64,000 nucleotides of DNA from the NCBI RefSeq assembly GCF_022581195.2, contig NC_061479.1:7068001-7132000 (forward strand). Direction: 5' to 3'. Shown here piece by piece: positions 21,737-32,565 of this stretch. The notes beneath the pieces were generated by a model. It did not search any database. It had not been told where the DNA came from and saw only the letters and a program-made list of their open reading frames with translations. The DNA comes from Helicoverpa zea. Taxonomy: Eukaryota; Arthropoda; Insecta; Lepidoptera; Noctuidae. Made by a program: the position numbers and the translations under genes. Every line of letters begins with the position of its first letter. Within the stretch, counting starts at the first letter, position 1.

Positions 21737-23149
21737 ATAGTCTAAGGTCGAATGTGCAGGTTGAAATCTTAGCAAACACCAATGTGACTTTTATAAACGC
21801 ACTTTCTAAGGTGCATCTACTGAATTTATATACTGTTTAGTTTCACCGATTACTTACTGATTGTCAAATCAAATCATCTGTAGTAAGCAAAAAAATTGGT
21901 AGATTGAAAATTGGGAACGGCCGTAAGTCTCTGATAACCGATCAGGAATTTATCTGACAGATAAACTATTACTTTTGGTTTCACAGGTCCATATAGCAAT
22001 ACGAGTATCTAGAAGAAATTATAAGCGGCCTTTGAAACTAGGCTTAAGCTCATATTGCTTCGTAAGGAAATCTTGAGTAGGCTTTGAAAATATTATAATG
22101 CTTTCTACATCAGTAAGCAGACTTTTTGTTTTTATCATTCGTGAGTGCAAGCTTGGTACAAAACAAGATTTATTGGCAGATATTTCTAGATTCTAACTCA
22201 ACATAATATTTACTCGTAGCTGCTTTGACAGTCAATGCCACAGAGTAACTGGGTTGAGGAGATCAGATAGACAGTCACTTCATGTCATGCAGTTAGACTG
22301 GGAGCTGACCTTAACATATAATGTAGTTGCAAGAAGGCGAAGCATTTGAGATGCACCATGAGAGACAATTAACAACGAAACAACTCGTGGTAGCCTACTT
22401 AGTGGTTAAAGCATCTGCCTTTTAAGAGGCAATCTGCCTTGAGGAGGCTTGGTGATTAAAGTTCATTCCTTCTCTGTACGAGAAGAGGCCGCAACCCACA
22501 CGTGTTACCATGAAAAGGTTGATGACCAGATAAACAAAAGCAGTCTTAGAACAAATGTCAATTGGACTTCCAGAGTTTCAGAACACAGCTCTAGTCCTGG
22601 GGTCAACTCACCCCAGAGGTCACACCATGACCCAATAGACAATAAAAACCATTTGAAAACAAACCCATATACATGTTGATGCTAAAACAAAATATACATG
22701 ATGCTTCTAAAATAAACAATCGTTTCTGGGAACGCGCCGGGCAATGCCAGGTGCTACAGTTATAGGGAGGGGGGAGGCGATGGAATTCTATCGATGATTC
22801 GTCACTCATTGGTCAGCTAATTATTTCTTCTTTTGATTGTGTGTGGTGGAGGTTTATTGACCTTATGGCAGAAACTTTTCATTTTCATTTCATTTCATTT
22901 ATTTGCATAAAATGTGGTACAAGAGTTGGTACAAAATTTAATTAAAGTGCTAGACACATTCCGCAGTTATAAAACAGCATGCAAATATTGAGAAAAAAAA
23001 AGAAATACACAGACTAAATCTATCAGTTGTAACACTCACACAAAAGAAACACAATACTTAAAATATGATAAGAGTAGTTACAATGCATTTCTAAAATGAT
23101 AGGACTGACTGACTATATAACTTTTCGTATTGTTTGAAAGATTTACTAA
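21737..23149. other. Intergenic with decayed SINE pieces
   Basis: A worn plus-strand SINE-A piece ('aactgggttgaggagatcag') lies near 22246. A degenerate tRNA-like head ('tggtgattaaagttcattcc') lies near 22450. No host exon recognised. Confidence 0.4.
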
Positions 23150-23270
23150 GGCCTTGATATACAAAGGGCTCAAGAAGGAAGAAGTGTGAGTTTTAGTCCA
23201 CAACGCCCTCACTCTGCACCCACAGTAGGAGGGAGTATCAGGTGATAGTTTTCCTCCTCAAAAAAGGCTT
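23150..23270 (+). repeat. SINE-C fragment
   Basis: A diverged copy: 'gggctcaagaaggaa', 'ccctcactctgcacccacag' and 'atcaggtgatagttttcct' align to the 16405 copy. Confidence 0.55.
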
Positions 23271-24035
23271 CATTGATATTGCAAGAGCTAGTCTAAGCAC
23301 CTATCTAACCTCAAACCCGCTTTAAGGCTTCTGACATGGAACTGTAAGAACCATGATACTATTGTGAAGCTATCAGCTGAGGATTTCAAACTAGTTAACT
23401 TTCTACCAGAGTCTAGGTTGCTATGCAACAATGCTCGTCTTCGCCCCTGTGGCTTAAGCATTGGTCGCGCAGCATCGTTTTGCTAATATGTTTTTAGTAT
23501 CATAAAGTCAGGAAGCTAACTTCGGATCAACAAGTGAATTGACGACAAGTGGTGATATTTCTACTCGATAAATTAATACGACTCTTAAGAAGTCAGTGTT
23601 TATTTGCCAGCAACTTCGAAAGCTTTCTGAAAATCTGTTGAAAAGGCGGTGTAAATTCTTCGATTCTAGTTCATACTTACTAGCAATTCGCCGTGGTTCC
23701 ACGCGCGCGTTGAGAAAGCTACGTGCTGCACCAGGATAAAAATAATGTCCCTTATCAGTATTGAAATCATCTGTGTAACACGGTTGAATAGTTTTAGCGT
23801 GAAAGCTCGGAAGACAGAGTGATAGAATCATTTTCGTATAAGAAAGTACTTCTTAGCTATCCCTGACTTTTTTCGAACAGAAAGTCACGTCGATATTTTT
23901 TAATCCCATCCTTATCCCGAACGTAATTTTATATTTCCCCGATTCGCTATAGTTTCCCGCGCCGCCTCAGACGCGTTTCGGCCAGAGCTCGCGCCGCTCG
24001 TGGCTGGCTGTGAGCACTTATCGCGATATTCAGGT
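23271..24035. other. Intergenic; GC-rich just upstream of a promoter candidate
   Basis: Mostly featureless, but 23940..24010 is notably CpG-rich ('cccgcgccgcctcagacgcg') compared with its surroundings, which fits the promoter reading of the next feature. Confidence 0.4.
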
Positions 24036-24096
24036 TATAAATACATGCGGCTATTTCAGTTCTAGTGTATTGTGAGTGGAATATGATTTTGTATGG
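24036..24096 (+). promoter_or_regulatory. Possible core promoter and first exon
   Basis: A TATAAATA box (24036..24043) is followed by an arthropod-type initiator TCAGT (24056..24060). A short leader holds ATG at 24083 (MILYG), ending at a strong donor ATGG|GTAAGTGAG (24096/24097). The TATA-initiator spacing is slightly short. No downstream exon was found in the window, so the gene, if real, has a very long first intron or is non-coding. Confidence 0.35.
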
Positions 24097-24948
24097 GTAA
24101 GTGAGTATTTTCATTTTGAAATTCCTAGTTTACTCCGTTCCGTTTTGCAAGTTTTTGGAGGGAACCTGTGATGTTCGGATGAGAGTATATTTTGAGCGCG
24201 GTTTTATGTTATTTTCAGATGTTTTCTTTGAGTTTTCATTAGATATTTCTATCTTATATATCTGTAGATTTTATCCTTAAAAACATTGTCTAAAATAATT
24301 TCTAAGTTGAAGTATAAAAACAAACTTTGAGAGTGAACTTTCGTTTGAACTAACAGATCAAATCTTGCACACGGTTCTAAAAGATTTCACGTTTATAACT
24401 TCAGCAATAATTACAAACATTTTCACTTGTTTACTACAGATTATTGTTTTTATGATGAGCTTGAACATCGTGCAATTGTTTACAAGATATTTTACAGTGA
24501 CTTGCATATTTCTTGAATTCTGAAGAATGACAATATCTACTTGTACGGCACCGAATGTTTTGTGCAGTTGACAGCTGTCAGGTTTCAAAATACCGTCGTT
24601 GTTTGTACTGACTGACAGCTACTGCACCAAAAAATAGTTATAACAAACAGACAAACAGTCAGATAACGAAAATCCTTCATTCTTCAATGTTTATTTCATA
24701 GTTTTTTGCACTAAAAAATTTCAGAATTTATGTCTAATTGTAAAGTTCATGAATCGTAAATTGTGCGAAAGAACTACAAACACCTGTTTTCACACATTTT
24801 TACAGCGTCTGTAACTAAGGCTCAACTCACTAACAAGATAAACGTCAGTTCTCTTAAAACAAACTGCCTGTTTACTATGAACTTCCAATTTTCAATGTAG
24901 ATACTTATTGTATTAAGAAACCAGTCTCACCAAGGGTATTAGGTTGCC
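24097..24948. other. Intergenic or intronic, nothing recognised
   Basis: AT-rich with no motif-bearing open frame on either strand. Confidence 0.4.
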
Positions 24949-25072
24949 GTTTAACTGGGTTGAGGAGATCAGATAGGCAGTCGCTCCTTGTGGCACACTG
25001 GTACTCAGCTGCATCCGATTAGACTGGAAGCCGATCCCAACATGGTTGGGAAAAAGCTAGGCAGATGGTTAT
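24949..25072 (+). repeat. SINE-A fragment
   Basis: Plus-strand 3' body from 'aactgggttgaggagatcag' to 'gggaaaaagctaggcagatgg'. Confidence 0.8.
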
Positions 25073-25119
25073 GATATTGTTTTAGGAAAAAGGACAATGG
25101 GCGAAATGTTTGGATGTTG

Positions 25120-25505
25120 ATCTACTCCCCCTGTAGTAATGAGTCATACATCATTTGAAAGGTCTTTTCAAGCGTTACTTTAGATGTTAGAGCTTATTTT
25201 AGATTATATTATCAATAATCTCAAGTTCTTAGATTCCTTCTCTAGTAATGAATTATATATCACTGGAAAGGCCTTTTAAATAGTACATTTCGTATGAACA
25301 TACCTCCAGCGAATTATAAGTACTTTAGAAGCTAGAGCTTATTTTAGATTATATTGTCGATTGGTGTTTTCAGTTTATATATCCCTTCTCTACTAATAAA
25401 TTATAGGTATTTCACTGGAAAGGCCTTTTAAAATAGAACATTTCGTACTGAAATACCTCTAACAATTTGTCAGTACTTTAGAAGCTAGAGCAGATTTTAG
25501 ACATA
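25120..25505. repeat. Diverged tandem repeat, about 2.5 units
   Basis: Units of roughly 130-150 bp each contain 'aaaggcctttt', 'catttcgta' and 'ctttagaagctagagc'-like blocks (25160, 25270, 25420). No coding potential. Confidence 0.6.
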
Positions 25506-26369
25506 GTTATTATTTCACTAAACACGTTCTAACTCCCTAAATACTAACAAATGACAATCGCCGCCATACAAGAAAATACTCTACATAACACAAGCTTTCT
25601 ATTGATATATCACTTAATGCTAGAGGAGAGGTAGACCAAAACGCTCATTGTCCAAAACGTTTTCGGTGAACTGGCTCAGTGAAGTGTTTAGATGGTAATA
25701 TACTTACTTATTTTACCTGTATTTTGTTGCATTTTATAACAAAGAACAATAAAAATATTGCGTGTACATCGTCAGTTGTTTTCCAGAAGAGTTTTGGCAT
25801 TAAATGGCTGCATGCTTGTTTACGAGATTGAAAACATATGTTTGTGTACAATGTGGAGTATTTATGTGTTAAAAACAATATCTTATTGCGTAAATAAGGA
25901 AAGCTTTAGTGGTTATAAAGTACTATTACCAACAAAACTTCAGTATCGTAATCAAAATATATCTGAACACTAAAATCTCTTAGCAATACTTTTGTTCGGC
26001 AATTTGCAGTTCTGATTTTCTAGGTTATTTACCACATCTCTTCAACGGATTGAATGCGGTCTTTTTGCATAAAAGCTACTATTCCCAGGCGGGTTCTAAG
26101 ACATGTTTTCGAAATATTTTCAGTGGTTTTGAAGCTATTTTGTCAACAGAGCGATAGAAATCATAACTAGGAAGAACTGGTTCAACCCAGCAACACATAC
26201 CTATCCATCAGTTATTTGAATAATGATTAATCTACTATAAATATATCTAAATCAATGGAGTAGCAACAATTTAGATAAATACAGAGAGAGCGCCAAAACC
26301 GATGATAAACTAGCAAATGATTCATTATCATTTGTTTGTTTGTCTACCGAGCTCGCTCAGAAACGTACG
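25506..26369. other. Intergenic, nothing recognised
   Basis: The open frame at 25758..25973 has no recognised motif or splice context. Confidence 0.4.
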
Positions 26370-26690
26370 GGTCGAGCTCTCAAGGTTAAGCACTCACTCC
26401 GTGGATGGGTGACCATTTATGACTCAACGAGTTCCTCAGTATTTCGGAAGGCATGTTAAATTCGTCATTTGAATATTTTTTCCAATCTGATATCTCTGGC
26501 AGTACAGGCAAGATAGTCAGAAGCCTGAAAAATCTGACAGTCAGCCAAGGAGTGCCGAGTTGCTCAGGTATCAAGGAAGTCAGATAGGCACTCGCTTCTT
26601 ATGGCACACTGGTACTCAGCTGCATCCGGTTAGACTGGGTGCCGACCCCAACATAGTTGAGAAAAGCCTCGACAAATGATTTCAGTGAAG
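26370..26690 (+). repeat. SINE-A body with 5S-rRNA-like head
   Basis: The 5' part ('ctctcaaggttaagcactc' then 'tggatgggtgacc') matches the internal promoter region of 5S rRNA rather than a tRNA. The 3' part is the standard SINE-A body ('gtactcagctgcatccggtt', 'ccccaacatagttgagaaaa'). It is thus a SINE3-type chimera sharing its body with the tRNA-headed copies. Confidence 0.65.
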
Positions 26691-26894
26691 TACGATTTAG
26701 ATAAATGTAGTGTTCTATCAAATGATTCATTTGTCTGTTTGCGTTTGTTTAATGTTCGAAATAATTCGGACTTGATAAAGTGCACTTTGCACTCTAGAAG
26801 CTATAAAGCATGTTGAAATACAGTCAATATATTATTATTTAGAAGTATCTGGGTAAATCGCTATGGGCTCTTGGCTAAATAGCAGCCGCACGAG

Positions 26895-27060
26895 TCGATC
26901 GATCATAAGGTTAAGCAACGCTTGCTGCGGTCGGACCATGGATGACCTTCTTGTCATGACGAGTACCTGAGTTTCTCAGTGAGTCTTCTGAAGAAGCTGA
27001 ACAATATAGGCGGTCGCTCCATGTAGCACATAGGTGCTCAGCTGCATCCGGCAAGATGAT
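26895..27060 (+). repeat. Second 5S-rRNA-headed SINE
   Basis: The head 'aaggttaagcaacgcttgct' and 'catggatgacc' resembles 5S rRNA. The body is shortened but keeps 'ggcggtcgctccatgtagca' and 'tcagctgcatccgg'. Confidence 0.6.
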
Positions 27061-27720
27061 CTGGGTAAATTATTATTAAAAATACTTACCTGCACATTTC
27101 TTACCCTATCCACTTTTATAACAACACGTTCCTCTTAACATTCTTATCATAATTTAATGCAGTTTATACGTATAGTAAGTCTGCATCTATACAGGATAGC
27201 AGGTCTAACCACAATGAAAGAAAATTATAGACCTTCCGTTTAAGGGGAAACAGCTTTTACTTACTGAAATGTATTTTCAGTTACATAAACCAATGTTGTC
27301 TTCTACCAATATATATCGTTGTTGAATGTGTACGTTAACCTGGCGGCGGCGTGTGCGCGGGTTTGCGTAACAACTGAATGTTATGATCTATGGATCATTT
27401 CGGCGGTTGCTATGCTTTGCAAATGTGTAAACAATGTTACAATCACCTTGTTAGGTTTAGTACGTTTATCTATAGGTGTAGTTTACATTAAAATCTATAT
27501 ACATAAAGTTGTCTTCATGAAAAAGAGCACAGTAAAGAATCACCTTATCGAAGTCTGTGCAGCAGTTCAAAAATGTACTTGCTCAGGTAGGCTACCAAAC
27601 TACCAAGTACATGAAACCAGTACTAACATTATATATGTATTTCAGTTACCAAATAAAAAAATAGACAGTTAATTTTCGTAAAATCATGTATTTTTTCAGC
27701 GTAGCACTTCGTAGCGTTTC
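27061..27720. other. Intergenic, nothing recognised
   Basis: The 117-codon open frame at 27319..27672 has no family motif and no splice sites worth reporting. Confidence 0.35.
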
Positions 27721-27849
27721 GTAGCAAATCCGTAGCGGCACTGAGGGTCTCTTTAAACCAAACGTAGCAAATCCGTAGCGGCACTGAGGGTCTCTTTAAA
27801 CCAAACGTAGCAAATCCGTAGCGGCACTGAGGGTCTCTTTAAACCAAAC
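27721..27849. repeat. Three perfect 43-bp tandem repeats
   Basis: Units 27721..27763, 27764..27806 and 27807..27849 are identical and begin 'gtagcaaatccgtagcggca'. A partial unit ('cgtagcgtttcgtagc') precedes them. Confidence 0.9.
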
Positions 27850-28474
27850 GGGGGTATGCTCACACATAGGTACTACACTTTTTGTTAGGGTATAAATATT
27901 ATATAACAGAGCCTTCCTGGTGAATCTCTCCATCTATTAAAGAATACCGCTTGAAAATCTGTTCAGTACTTTTCATGTCTATCGCAAACAGACAGACAGA
28001 CGCGGCCAAGAATTTTGTTTTATACATAGTGAAGCGTAACAAACAAACTTTTCTTTACAAAATAACTATGCATTTACACTAGCTAGTTACCATTCTATTT
28101 TAACCGTCTTCGTGTCACAAATGTCTTTTGGCAAAAAACATAATGTTTTTTTCTTCATTCGCTTGAGAAATACGGCCGTCGCTGAAAATAACTAGTGTTT
28201 GTAAGTACATGTGTTAGTACGTGTTAGTGTTTCCGTATCGTCTGCTCGGTCGAAGGTCCTGGCCCTGATCATATTTGTCTAGGATAGAAGATAGAAGTAG
28301 ATTTTATTGTGGTAATCTGTAACTTGTCCCTTCCTAAACTAGGTATATGAGACCACATGCTGAGTCTAGACTGTCTGTCTGTTTAATTCCCGCAACCCCT
28401 CACGATACCCCTAAAGAGCGGTTTCCTATGCCACCTAAATGACTTTTACTTAGTCACAAGCTTCTGTTCTCTCT
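27850..28474. other. Intergenic with dispersed repeat piece
   Basis: 27900..28035 ('gacagacagacgcggcc' and 'tatacatagtgaag') is a common lepidopteran repeat end, also seen near 34290. No gene. Confidence 0.4.
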
Positions 28475-28560
28475 AAGGAGCTAAGCCAACTACGCAAGAC
28501 ATATTATAGTGCACGCACATTTGCGCAGACACCACTGCACTCGCTATTTCTCAGCATCAA
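28475..28560 (-). repeat. SINE-B fragment
   Basis: Plus-strand words 'gacatattatagtgcacgc' and 'cactgcactcgctatttct' match the middle of SINE-B in reverse. The closing piece is lost. Confidence 0.6.
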
Positions 28561-28821
28561 CAGTTGGTTGTGATAAAATTCGTGTTTTTTCTGTTCCCCC
28601 AACCTTTTAGCTTCGTATCTTTTATCAGTTAAGTATCATGTCGATAGACAAACAATGCTCGTCCAATTACGATGCAATCCAAGCCAGACATGTCTGTCGC
28701 TGTAGACAGTGACGTCACTAGTCTAAGCTTGATAGATCATAGACAGCTGGCCATAGACAAACTTGTTGTTTATTATAAATCTTTTGTCTGTGGTGCTGAC
28801 AGGGAAATATGACACAGATTA

Positions 28822-29255
28822 ATCATCATCCTCCGAGCCTTTTTCCCAAACTATGTTGGGGTCGGCTTCCAGTCTAACCGGATTCAGCTGAGTACCAGTG
28901 CTTTACAAGAAGCGACTGCCTATCTGACCTCCTCAACCCAGTTACCCGGGCAACCCGATACCCCTTGATTAGACTGGTGTCAGACTTACTGGCTTCTGAC
29001 TACCCGTAACGACTGCCAAGGATGTTCAATGACAGCCGGGACCTACAGTTTAACGTGCCATCCGAAACACAGTCATTGGTGTCTAAGGTATATTTAGAAA
29101 GTACATACAAACTTAGAAAAGTTGCATTGGTACTTGCCTGACCTGGAATCGAACCCGCGCCCTCTTATTCGAGAGGTTGGTTCTTTGCCCACTAGGCCAC
29201 CACGACTTCTCCACTAGGCCACCACGACTTCTCCACTAGGCCACCACGACTTCTC
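28822..29255 (-). mobile_element. Full-length tRNA-headed SINE-A with 14-bp TSD
   Basis: Read on the minus strand it starts with a tRNA-like head containing box A-like TGGCCTAGTGG and box B GGTTCGATTCC. The shared body follows, ending in an 'atgatgat' tail. The 14-bp word tatgacacagatta flanks it (28808..28821 and 29256..29269). The head's first 22 bp are repeated three times in tandem (29188..29255). It is the reference copy for the family in this window; mobilisation by an RTE-type LINE is inferred from the tail. Confidence 0.85.
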
Positions 29256-29269
29256 TATGACACAGATTA

Positions 29270-29849
29270 CACGCCAATGTATTGTACGCTCATTTTATTA
29301 TGTTAATCGACTCGCCAACGCACCACCACACAGGTCGACAGTCTGACAACGACTGACTCCCCACCGCTCGATCCGGTATTTATAACCGAGTGACGTATGC
29401 GCACGAGGCGTCATAATAATAATGACATAACCTATACAATGATGCACATGTACCTGCATACACTACATCTCTCCCTTGTTGTTTTGATTTTAACCTTGTT
29501 TCAAAAGTTCAACAATCAAACTCATAAATATTTTGGTAATTTCTTAAAGATCTATCAAACACCTGCAGCATAACAAAACCACGCTATCAGATCAGTCCAC
29601 CGATCACACTGCCATCAAACTGATTTACTTTGTTCCGTTTCCATTTCATTTCCCTTTCCATTTAAGGAGACGACAGATATCGGTGATACTGCGGGACACT
29701 ACATCCCTTCCCTTGTGAAATAAACATAAATAAAAATCCGTCCCTTTGCAGACGGTAACATACCAGCATCTGCTTCAGGCTCAACAAGACAAATTCGTAG
29801 CAGTGATATCAGGCCGGCAAGTTTAACTTCAGGTTTTGTAGACGTTCTT
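29270..29849 (-). mobile_element. LTR-retrotransposon-derived fragment (tentative)
   Basis: On the minus strand a purine tract followed by TGTAGTG occurs twice (near 29710 and 29475), like a polypurine tract meeting an LTR start. A TATA-like 'ggttataaatacc' lies at about 29380. No gag or pol sequence remains. It is flanked by a further copy of the 14-bp word at 29850..29863. Copia-like origin is only a guess. Confidence 0.35.
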
Positions 29850-29863
29850 TATGACACAGATTA

Positions 29864-30519
29864 ATATGACAACTTTATTTATTTGTTTGATTATTTTATT
29901 TATTTCCATATATGCTATTAATAACTTATTTATCATGCTATTTCATCTGTTCTATTTAAAAAAATATATTCGTCAATGTAGATAGTAGTAACTGATTGAC
30001 TATTATCCTAGCTAGCACGTTTGTCGAGATTGCTTTCGAAGCTTACTACAACTGGGAGTCGAACCCAGGATTACCATCTCATTACTATATTACTGTTATA
30101 TAAAAAAACATAAATAATGTTTGTTTACCCTCTCTTCTAATCTGCGTATACGCATGACTAAACTATTAATTTGTCTTTGTATCTGTGGGTAGAGTCTTTC
30201 TGTCATATGATGACCTTGAGCCTACTAATTGGCCATTAATTATGTTGGATTAGGCAGTAAAAACGTCTGGTAAAAGAGGGAAACTCTTATACATAGTTTC
30301 CATCAATGAAGATGAAAACTATATAATATAAGTTTCTTTGTTGTACGGTATCAAAATAATGTCTAGGTAGATTAGTCTCTGCATCAATTGCTTAACGTTA
30401 ACTTCAAAGAAATGAAATACATACTTAAGTTTATCAAAAAACATTTATTCCATTCAGGCTTCATGTTTGAGATCCAAGATCCTCTTTGAGGCATAGGTAA
30501 GTATCTAGAGGTGTCATGG
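29864..30519. other. Intergenic; tRNA-like scrap at 30045
   Basis: 'gggagtcgaacccaggatta' near 30055 is a reversed box B-like sequence of a decayed SINE head. Nothing else recognised. Confidence 0.4.
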
Positions 30520-30650
30520 CACCCTCAACATCTACCATTTTGTTTTTGTGGGAAATCATTAATTGATTTCTCACGCTGCACTCACAACGTGTCTCTGTGT
30601 CAGACTGTTACTGACTACAACCCCCCATGTTCCTTCTTAAGTCAATATTT
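30520..30650 (-). repeat. SINE-C fragment
   Basis: Plus-strand words 'tcacgctgcactcacaacg' and 'gtcagactgttactgact' match SINE-C in reverse. Confidence 0.65.
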
Positions 30651-30958
30651 TTTTATTGGACTATGAAAGTTCTATCGAAACTTCAAACCAGTCACACGGT
30701 TCTAAAGAGTTGGTCTCTTGGAGAAGAACCGACAAAAACAATTATTTACAATAGTTTTCTAGCTATTCCTGAGAAAGTTATACAAAATAATGTTAGTGCA
30801 AATATAGCTTAAGCCCCGTATATATCTGGGCCCCGGTAACAATCCCACAGCTCACCATCCACTTGACATAGGTCAAGTGAAGTGACTTGAGTAGGTAACT
30901 GTCATGGCTGCTTCGCGAAGAATCTGCAACGAAAGAAGACGCATTTACGTCTAATGAC
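30651..30958. other. Intergenic, nothing recognised
   Basis: No structure apparent between SINE-C and the next hAT element. Confidence 0.4.
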
Positions 30959-30966
30959 ATTGCATT

Positions 30967-31979
30967 CAGTGGCGGATTAACCCTATAAGCACAACAAGCA
31001 CGTGCTTGGGGCCCCTGTTCTCCAGGGGCCTCCATCCTCTGCTGGCGTTTCATTTTATACCTACATTTTATCGAGATTCATCCACAATATATCCGAAATC
31101 ACAAGGCGCGAGCAGTTCGGGAGTGACCCTTCATACACCCCCGCCTCTAAACTTGATTGGTCGCAGTGCTGTAGATTGTTGTACGATCGCAGTGATTTTT
31201 TTTTTCAATTGTGCAGTTGTTATACAATTTTTTTTCGGCTTCTACTCATCGTTGGGCAAAGAATTAATAGGCAACGATAGCGTTCCGAAGTCGCTATCGT
31301 ACAGTCGTTGGGAAGCTCACGCTGTAACTACGAGTGCAATATAACAAACATATCCGAAAATTTTGGATGCTTTAGATCAGTGGTCCTGGTGGTGGTGGGC
31401 TGGTGGTGCCTGGAGGCATTCCAAGTGGTCCGCGGACCACCGGTTAAGTCCGCGGACGTTGTTATCGATCTTACGTTATCCATCTTACTTGTCCAACAGA
31501 AAGAAATGAAGGTTTGAAATGTAGCCCTTTTACGAAATTTTAGTTCTGAGTCTTAAAACATAATCAAGATTTCCCGCTCGCTTCGCTCGCGTTTTCAAAA
31601 ACTATATGTCCTCGTTTTTACATTTGTCAACAAATTAAAAGTTAAGTACGTTTGGGCTACATTGTACGTAATTTTGGTTCTGAGTTTATAATAAAAATAA
31701 TTAAAATTTCGCGCTCGCTTCGCTCGCGTATTCAGAAACTATGTGCCTTCGTTTTTGCATTTGTCAACAAACAAAAAATTAAGTACGTTTGGGATAAATT
31801 TTACCTCCGTACGAGTCCGAAAAAAATTTCGCGCTCGCTTCGCTCGCGCATTTGAAACTACATGTGCATCACTCTCGCTTTGCTCGGTCAATTTCTTCAA
31901 CCTTCTATTTCCATTTAAGTAATAGGGGGTCTACACAGGCTCTGTGCTTAGGGCCTCGGATACTCTTAATCCGCCACTG
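30967..31979. mobile_element. Non-autonomous hAT element 2 (1013 bp)
   Basis: Termini are CAGTGGCGGATTAA (left) and its near-complement TTAATCCGCCACTG (right). The 8-bp target duplication is attgcatt (30959..30966 and 31980..31987). The interior holds three 'gctcgcttcgctcgcg' units ending near 31591, 31718 and 31848 (period about 128 bp), and a 'gtggtccgcggaccac' segment near 31422 also present in hAT element 3. No transposase frame. Confidence 0.88.
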
Positions 31980-32134
31980 ATTGCATTAAGTTGGAGACAC
32001 GACGTCATGAAGCGCGTGTATTTACGTTGCTAATTATTTACGGTCGTAGTAGACATCTGCCAGGATATTTGTAGATGCACTTTATTTAGTTGGTTGCTTA
32101 GCAACGGGGCTGGAAATATTGTGATAAAGTGACC

Positions 32135-32275
32135 TTTTTTTACCGACGTCAAAAATCATCAAATGAGTGTCAGACTCTTACTGACTAAAAACCATCGTGT
32201 TCCGTCATAGGCCTTTTATGTACCAGGCCCGCGGTATCTCTTTCGAACAACCCGCAGCCCAGATAAAGTGGCCTT
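32135..32275 (-). repeat. SINE-C copy
   Basis: Plus-strand 'aaaaatcatcaaatgagtg', 'ctcttactgactaaaaacc' and 'cgcggtatctctttcgaac' read as SINE-C in reverse. It abuts SINE-D with no gap of note. Confidence 0.75.
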
Positions 32276-32279
32276 GGGC

Positions 32280-32565
32280 AGGGAGTCTATAGATCTTCTT
32301 CTTATCCAGTAAGCTGCATGTTTGTTTACTACTCACCTAACAAGCCCTAGTGTTAGAGTTTCCTCAACTCTGCCTGACGGCCTCTGAAGTGGAATTGTAA
32401 CAACGACTGCTACTGAGTGGCATTCGGGGACGCGCCACGTGCCCTCTCAGGCACGGGGGTTTAACACCACCAATTTCCAGACGCCTGGCTTATGAAAGTT
32501 TCTAAAACATACAAGAAAGCGATTTGGGCCCAACCCAGGAATCGAGCCCTAGCGGACACTGCGAC
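32280..32565 (-). repeat. SINE-D, nearly full length
   Basis: On the minus strand it starts with a tRNA-like head containing a box B-like GGCTCGATTCCTGG, continues through 'gtgcctgagagggcacgtgg' and 'acaattccacttcagaggcc', and ends 'agcttactggataagaagaa'. It defines a fourth SINE family in the window. Confidence 0.7.

Noticed and set aside
27319..27672. 117-codon plus-strand frame
   Set aside because: No family motif, no signal peptide confidence, no splice sites, and AT-driven codon use.
27721..27849. CRISPR-like array
   Set aside because: The units are directly abutting with no spacers, in eukaryotic DNA.
29150..29255. Possible tRNA gene on the minus strand
   Set aside because: It is the head of the full-length SINE-A copy and has no cloverleaf 3' half.
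31002..31344. Two overlapping plus-strand frames of 92 and 112 codons
   Set aside because: They fall inside hAT element 2 and have no transposase motifs.
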